DNA of 35,507 nucleotides, from contig PWVB01000084.1 of assembly GCA_003562365.1 (NCBI GenBank), forward strand, positions 1 through 35,507, read 5' to 3'. Below the pieces are notes generated by a model. That model had not been told where the DNA came from, searched no databases, and saw only the letters and a list, made by a program, of their open reading frames with translations. Both the position numbers and the translations under genes were made by a program. Of the stretch, positions 32,411 to 35,507 are shown piece after piece; position 1 is the first letter of the stretch; the number at the start of each line of letters is the position of its first letter. Source of the stretch: Anaerolineae bacterium (GTDB lineage: Bacteria; Chloroflexota; Anaerolineae; B4-G1; SLSP01).

Positions 32411-33865
32411 ATGCTAGATCAGATAAAGGCGCACCTCGATCGACTTCGAGCCTCGGGTGCCACCTATGTTGACTGTCGTTGGGTACCTTCCGAAGATGCC
32501 AATGCGCTGACGATGTGGAACGGTAATTTGAAGCAGGCCGCTAGCTCGCGTCAGAGCGGTGTCGGTATTCGTGTGCTCTTCCAAGGTGCTTGGGGTTTCT
32601 CCGCGGCGTCGGATCTGAGCGACCTCGGGATAGTGTTTGATCGAGCGCTCGAGAACGCCCGGATTGCCGCGGAGCGCGTAACCTTTCCGGTGCGCTTAGC
32701 AGAGAAGGACAGCGTGCAGGACACCTTTATCAGTCCCTGTGCTGTCGATCCGTTTGAGGTGCCGCTGGCAGAGAAGGTGGCGTTCCTGGAGCTGCTGGAC
32801 GCGTCATTGAACCAGCGAGGCGTCCAGCAGCGGATGAGCACACTGGACTTCATCCGCAAACAGGTCCATTTCGCCGACTCGGAAGGTAGTGAGATCGGAA
32901 AGCAGATCATCGAGGTCTTTGCCCACATCGGTGTGCGAGGCGTAGATCCTGAAGGGACAGCTCACGAGCGCACGTTCCGTCTGGGTCGCAGGGGGGCGAC
33001 TCGTGGTTGGGAGTCGCTTGATCTTGATCATTTTCGCGAGAATGCCGAGCGCATCGTTAGCGAACTGAATCAGGTCCTGCAGGCTGAGACCTGTCCGGTG
33101 GACGATCGTTCGGTTATCCTGCTGCCAGGTATCATGTTTCTGCAGACTCACGAGACGATCGGTCATCCCCTGGAGCTGGACCGGATCCTCGGCTATGAGT
33201 TGGCATTCGCCGGTGGCTCGTTTGTCACGCTGCAGGACTTTGGCGAACTCCGCTATGGCTCTGAACGTCTGACCGCTCGAGCTGACGCTACGTTGCCCAA
33301 CAGCCCTGGGAGCTTTGGCTACGACGACGACGGTGTCCCGGCCGAAGACAACCTTTTGATCGACCGGGGCATCTTGGTGGGAGCCATTACGGGCCGGCAG
33401 ATGGTTGAGGAGGCCAACGCCAAGGCTCAACGTATCATCTTTCCTGAGAGCAGTGGCGCCAACCGTGCCACCGCCTTCTACCGTGTGCCGATCGAGCGTA
33501 TGACCAACATCAACATCGATCCTGGGTGTGACGGCACCCTCGATGACATCGTTGCCCGCACAGAGCGAGGTATCATCCTCGACGGCGACCGAAGTTGGTC
33601 GATAGGCTCTAACCGCGAGCAGTTCCATTTTGCTTGCGAGATTGGATGGCTCGTGGAAGACGGCAGGGTCATCGATGTCGTCAAGAATGCAACTTACAAG
33701 GACGATACGCTTCGCTTCTGGAATGCGCTCTCGGCGGTGGGTGACGCGTCTACCTGGGAGGTGGTCTACGTGGAGAACTGCGGCAAGGGGCAGCCCAACC
33801 AGGTGATGCAGCTGGGACACGGTATTCCCGTTTGCCGATTTGATGATGTGAGGATAGGAGAGTGA
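32411..33865 (+). CDS. tldD: TldD-like metalloprotease subunit
   Basis: A 484-residue TldD/PmbA-family protein. The active metal site is intact: HETIGH (His247, Glu248, His252, the HExxxH motif) and the conserved Cys457 in ENCGKGQP near the end. In E. coli, TldD and TldE form a barrel-shaped heterodimer that digests unfolded peptides and trims leader peptides of modified peptides such as microcin B17. Other family blocks include SRQSGVGIRVLFQGAWGFSA and NSPGSFGYDDDGVPAEDNLLI. AAGGAGGG precedes ATG. The partner gene starts one base after its stop. No modified-peptide precursor gene is visible nearby. Confidence 0.9.
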   Translation: MLDQIKAHLDRLRASGATYVDCRWVPSEDANALTMWNGNLKQAASSRQSGVGIRVLFQGAWGFSAASDLSDLGIVFDRALENARIAAERVTFPVRLAEKDSVQDTFISPCAVDPFEVPLAEKVAFLELLDASLNQRGVQQRMSTLDFIRKQVHFADSEGSEIGKQIIEVFAHIGVRGVDPEGTAHERTFRLGRRGATRGWESLDLDHFRENAERIVSELNQVLQAETCPVDDRSVILLPGIMFLQTHETIGHPLELDRILGYELAFAGGSFVTLQDFGELRYGSERLTARADATLPNSPGSFGYDDDGVPAEDNLLIDRGILVGAITGRQMVEEANAKAQRIIFPESSGANRATAFYRVPIERMTNINIDPGCDGTLDDIVARTERGIILDGDRSWSIGSNREQFHFACEIGWLVEDGRVIDVVKNATYKDDTLRFWNALSAVGDASTWEVVYVENCGKGQPNQVMQLGHGIPVCRFDDVRIGE

Positions 33866-33866
33866 G

Positions 33867-35252
33867 ATGAGCGACCGCTTCCTGGAGACCCTCAGCCATT
33901 TGCGCGTCTATGCTTTGGACAAGCCATGTGAAATCGCCATCTTCTACCATGAGGAAGCGAGTGCGTTGATGCGCTTTGCGAATTCGGCTGTCTCGCTGAA
34001 CACGACTGAGCACTTGATTCGTCTGGAAATTACTGCCTTTTATGGTCCACGGCGTGCCAGTTACGAGATGATCACGGACTTGAGCGAGCCGGCAGAGCTG
34101 CGGGACGGTATCGATATTGCTGCTGAAATGGTCAAACACGTGCAGCCGCTGACCTATACCCCCACCGTCCCGGAGTTTCGGGAGTCCTTTTGTGACGAGG
34201 CGGCCTACGATCCAGCCTTGGCAGAACTCAGTGGTGCTGATAAACTGGCGGTCTTCAATGCGGCGACTACTGGTCTGGAGACAGAAGCGATTCAGCTGTC
34301 CGGCATATTCTCTAACGGTGCCAACACCATCGCGCAGATCACCACACGCTCGCCGCACACTCAGGTATTCCGCACCAGCGATGCGCAGGTGACTATGGTG
34401 CTGGCGCATAGTAACAAGAAGTGGGAGGTGCAGGCCGAGCAGTCTGCGCAGCAGCTATTGGACCTTGATCCGCAGGCCCTGCGTGAAGAGTTGGGTTTCT
34501 TGGTTGAACGTTTCACCCACGATCCGGCTCAACAGCTGCCCCTGGGGCGTTATGACATCGTCTTTGGCCCGGCGGCGACGGCGACGTTGATCTCCTTTAT
34601 GAACTGGATCGCCGTCAACGGCGGCATGATGAAGCGTGGTTATGCGTGTCTGGACGAGGCGCAGATCGGGGAGCAGGTGCTATCTCCGGAGTTCACACTC
34701 GCAGACGATCCCAACCGGCGCGAGACCTATCCCCAACGTCGGGACTACATGGGCTTGCCTCGTACTCCCTTTCCCTTCTTTGAGGAGGGTATCTTCAAGG
34801 GCTTTGCATGGACTCAGGACGACGCTGACGAGTTCGGCGCCGAGCCAACAGGGCACACCGTTGCTCACAAGAGCCTTTCGCTGTCTGGGGGCGGAGAGGA
34901 TGTTGGCACGCTGCGGGCCCTAGCCTTCGTGCCACGAGATGGTGATCTCCTCTACATTCCCTTCCTGCACTACATGAATGTCGTGAACCCCACGCAGAGT
35001 TTGGTGACGGGCAGTTCCCGCTTCGGGGCATTGCTGCTAAAGCGAGATGGCAGCATCGTAACGCCGTATAACGTGCGTTTGACACAGCGGATTCTCGATA
35101 TCTTTGGTGACCGGTTAGCCTGGCTCTCGCAACAGACCGTTCCCTACAACACTTCCTCAAGCTACGGGGCGCGTAATCCCACGGCCGTCATTGTGCCACG
35201 ATTCATGCGTGTCAACGATTTGTCAATTAGCCACTCGAACCCGACCTTTTAG
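33867..35252 (+). CDS. TldE/PmbA-like partner subunit
   Basis: A 461-residue protein of the same superfamily as the preceding TldD, without the HExxxH motif, as expected for the TldE/PmbA half of the heterodimer. Blocks seen: AIFYHEEASALMRFANSAVSLNTTEHL, TITRSPHTQVF region, YDIVFGPAATATLISFMNW, and a C-terminal stretch SSRFGALLLKRDGSIVTPYNVRLTQRI. ATG 33867 lies one base after the tldD stop, so translation is probably coupled. An AGGAAAGG ribosome-binding site overlaps its stop, pointing to a third cistron beginning at 35268. Confidence 0.88.
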   Translation: MSDRFLETLSHLRVYALDKPCEIAIFYHEEASALMRFANSAVSLNTTEHLIRLEITAFYGPRRASYEMITDLSEPAELRDGIDIAAEMVKHVQPLTYTPTVPEFRESFCDEAAYDPALAELSGADKLAVFNAATTGLETEAIQLSGIFSNGANTIAQITTRSPHTQVFRTSDAQVTMVLAHSNKKWEVQAEQSAQQLLDLDPQALREELGFLVERFTHDPAQQLPLGRYDIVFGPAATATLISFMNWIAVNGGMMKRGYACLDEAQIGEQVLSPEFTLADDPNRRETYPQRRDYMGLPRTPFPFFEEGIFKGFAWTQDDADEFGAEPTGHTVAHKSLSLSGGGEDVGTLRALAFVPRDGDLLYIPFLHYMNVVNPTQSLVTGSSRFGALLLKRDGSIVTPYNVRLTQRILDIFGDRLAWLSQQTVPYNTSSSYGARNPTAVIVPRFMRVNDLSISHSNPTF

Positions 35253-35267
35253 GAAAGGACACAAACC

Positions 35268-35309
35268 ATTAGCCCAAACTACCGGCTAGGTGTCATTGGC
35301 TTCGCCCAT
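35268..35309 (+). pseudogene. N-terminal stub of a Gfo/Idh/MocA-type oxidoreductase, interrupted
   Basis: Fourteen codons from ATT 35268 read (I/M)SPNYRLGVIGFAH, which looks like the start of a Gfo/Idh/MocA dehydrogenase (beta1 strand and the G-F-A-H loop, normally followed by M-H). AGGAAAGG (35251-35258) sits 9 nt upstream, so it was translated, with ATT as a rare start or as a mutated ATG. From 35310 the sequence becomes hairpin-rich and non-homologous. The rest of the gene may continue beyond the element, outside the window. Confidence 0.55.
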
Positions 35310-35379
35310 AGATTTCTCCGCAGGGGACTCCCCGTTTTAACGGGGAGGGGAATGCGGTTCCCCTGTGCATTCCGTAAGG

Positions 35380-35407
35380 TTGAACATAGTTCATTTCGTG
35401 GTACAAT
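35380..35407 (+). promoter_or_regulatory. Promoter giving a leaderless transcript for the right-edge gene
   Basis: TTGAAC (35380-35385) and TACAAT (35402-35407) are 16 nt apart; matches are 4 of 6 and 5 of 6. Transcription should start about 7 nt past the -10, at the ATG itself (35414), so the message is probably leaderless. No ribosome-binding site is visible. Confidence 0.55.
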
Positions 35408-35413
35408 ACGAGT

Positions 35414-35507
35414 ATGAACAAGACACAGACCAGCGTCCGATTGACACAAGAAGCGATTAGATTGCGCGAACTACTGGCAGCGGAGTTAGGCGTTAGCCTG
35501 ACCGCCG
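35414..35507 (+). CDS. Ribbon-helix-helix (CopG-like) protein, 3'-truncated by window
   Basis: The visible 31 residues begin MNKTQTSVRLTQEAIRLREL and continue with LAAELGVSLTA. A short strand (TSVRLT) followed by a helix, then a G-V-S turn leading into a second helix, is the start of a CopG/Arc ribbon-helix-helix DNA-binding fold, as found in antitoxins and plasmid or transposon regulators. The frame is open to the window end. The ATG overlaps the stop of the hairpin-region frame (ATGA). The gene may belong to the suspected mobile element. Confidence 0.6.
   Translation, partial: MNKTQTSVRLTQEAIRLRELLAAELGVSLTA

Larger units (their letters stand above)
35310..35507 (+). mobile_element. Possible left edge of an IS200/IS605-like or other hairpin-ended element (partial)
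   Basis: Directly after the interrupted frame there is a hairpin CTCCCCGTT-TT-AACGGGGAG (35328-35347). A second, overlapping hairpin AGGGGAA-TGCGG-TTCCCCT follows (35346-35364). Sub-terminal hairpins of this sort mark the ends of IS200/IS605 elements and the 3' part of their guide RNAs. No transposase is in view; a ribbon-helix-helix-like gene starts at 35414. The element type and right boundary are undetermined. Confidence 0.4.

Noticed and set aside
35310-35417. Continuation of the oxidoreductase frame (RFLRRGLPVLTGRG...)
   Set aside because: The frame stays open only by chance through the hairpin sequence; the residues do not resemble the expected M-H continuation of the family.

Overview
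The window looks like chromosome from a free-living bacterium of moderately high GC. Chloroflexota (an Anaerolineae- or Caldilineae-like lineage) is the best guess. That rests on the gene mix: tandem LiaF-like membrane proteins, a GT-C glycosyltransferase with C-terminal beta-sandwich domains, an SPFH-GYF protein, a DinG helicase fused to an exonuclease, plsX next to a NERD-like membrane protein, NfnAB, and many Gfo/Idh/MocA and sugar-isomerase genes. It is an inference from gene content, with no rRNA or marker gene to confirm it. Start codons were mostly chosen by a Shine-Dalgarno sequence 5-10 nt upstream.

Layout. 1-899: the 3' part of an ISKra4-like transposase, split by a frameshift in a C9 run. 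986-6022: a small lipoprotein, then on the minus strand a three-gene LiaF/DUF5668-like membrane operon and a large membrane glycosyltransferase. 6227-8515: a GH4 glycosidase with a BadF-type sugar kinase. 8611-11312: a CLC chloride transporter with CBS and RCK-C domains, tail-to-tail with a PHP phosphoesterase. 11562-16381: dinG, plsX and a two-TM NERD-like protein, closed by a 44-bp perfect palindrome. 16481-19244 (minus): an SPFH-GYF protein, a small helical protein and a membrane-anchored coiled-coil protein. 19768-20145: a SpoIIAA-like STAS protein with its own hairpin terminator. 20344-26342: a plus-strand sugar-catabolic operon behind a near-consensus promoter, comprising an unrecognised alpha-toroid/beta protein, two Gfo/Idh/MocA oxidoreductases, a TIM-barrel sugar isomerase/epimerase and an aldo/keto reductase. 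26334-28457 (minus): an S9 peptidase broken by a TAA just before its catalytic serine. 29052-31364: NfnA and NfnB, separated from a convergent Hsp20 gene by a hairpin. 32411-35252: a TldD/TldE pair, followed by what appears to be a third cistron (Gfo/Idh/MocA) cut after 14 codons by a hairpin-rich, mobile-element-like sequence carrying a leaderless ribbon-helix-helix gene that runs off the right edge.

How the parts fit. Two carbohydrate modules (GH4 plus kinase, and the 20-26 kb operon) together with the reductases suggest breakdown of unusual or oxidised glycosides. No transporter is present in the window. NfnAB links ferredoxin, NADH and NADPH pools, as expected of a fermentative or anaerobic metabolism. 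The strongest second-look items are the CLC protein with valine at both key glutamate positions, the unknown 575-aa protein and its operon, the disrupted third cistron at the right edge, the nonsense-interrupted peptidase, and the SPFH three-gene module. No tRNA, rRNA, CRISPR array or complete insertion sequence was seen.
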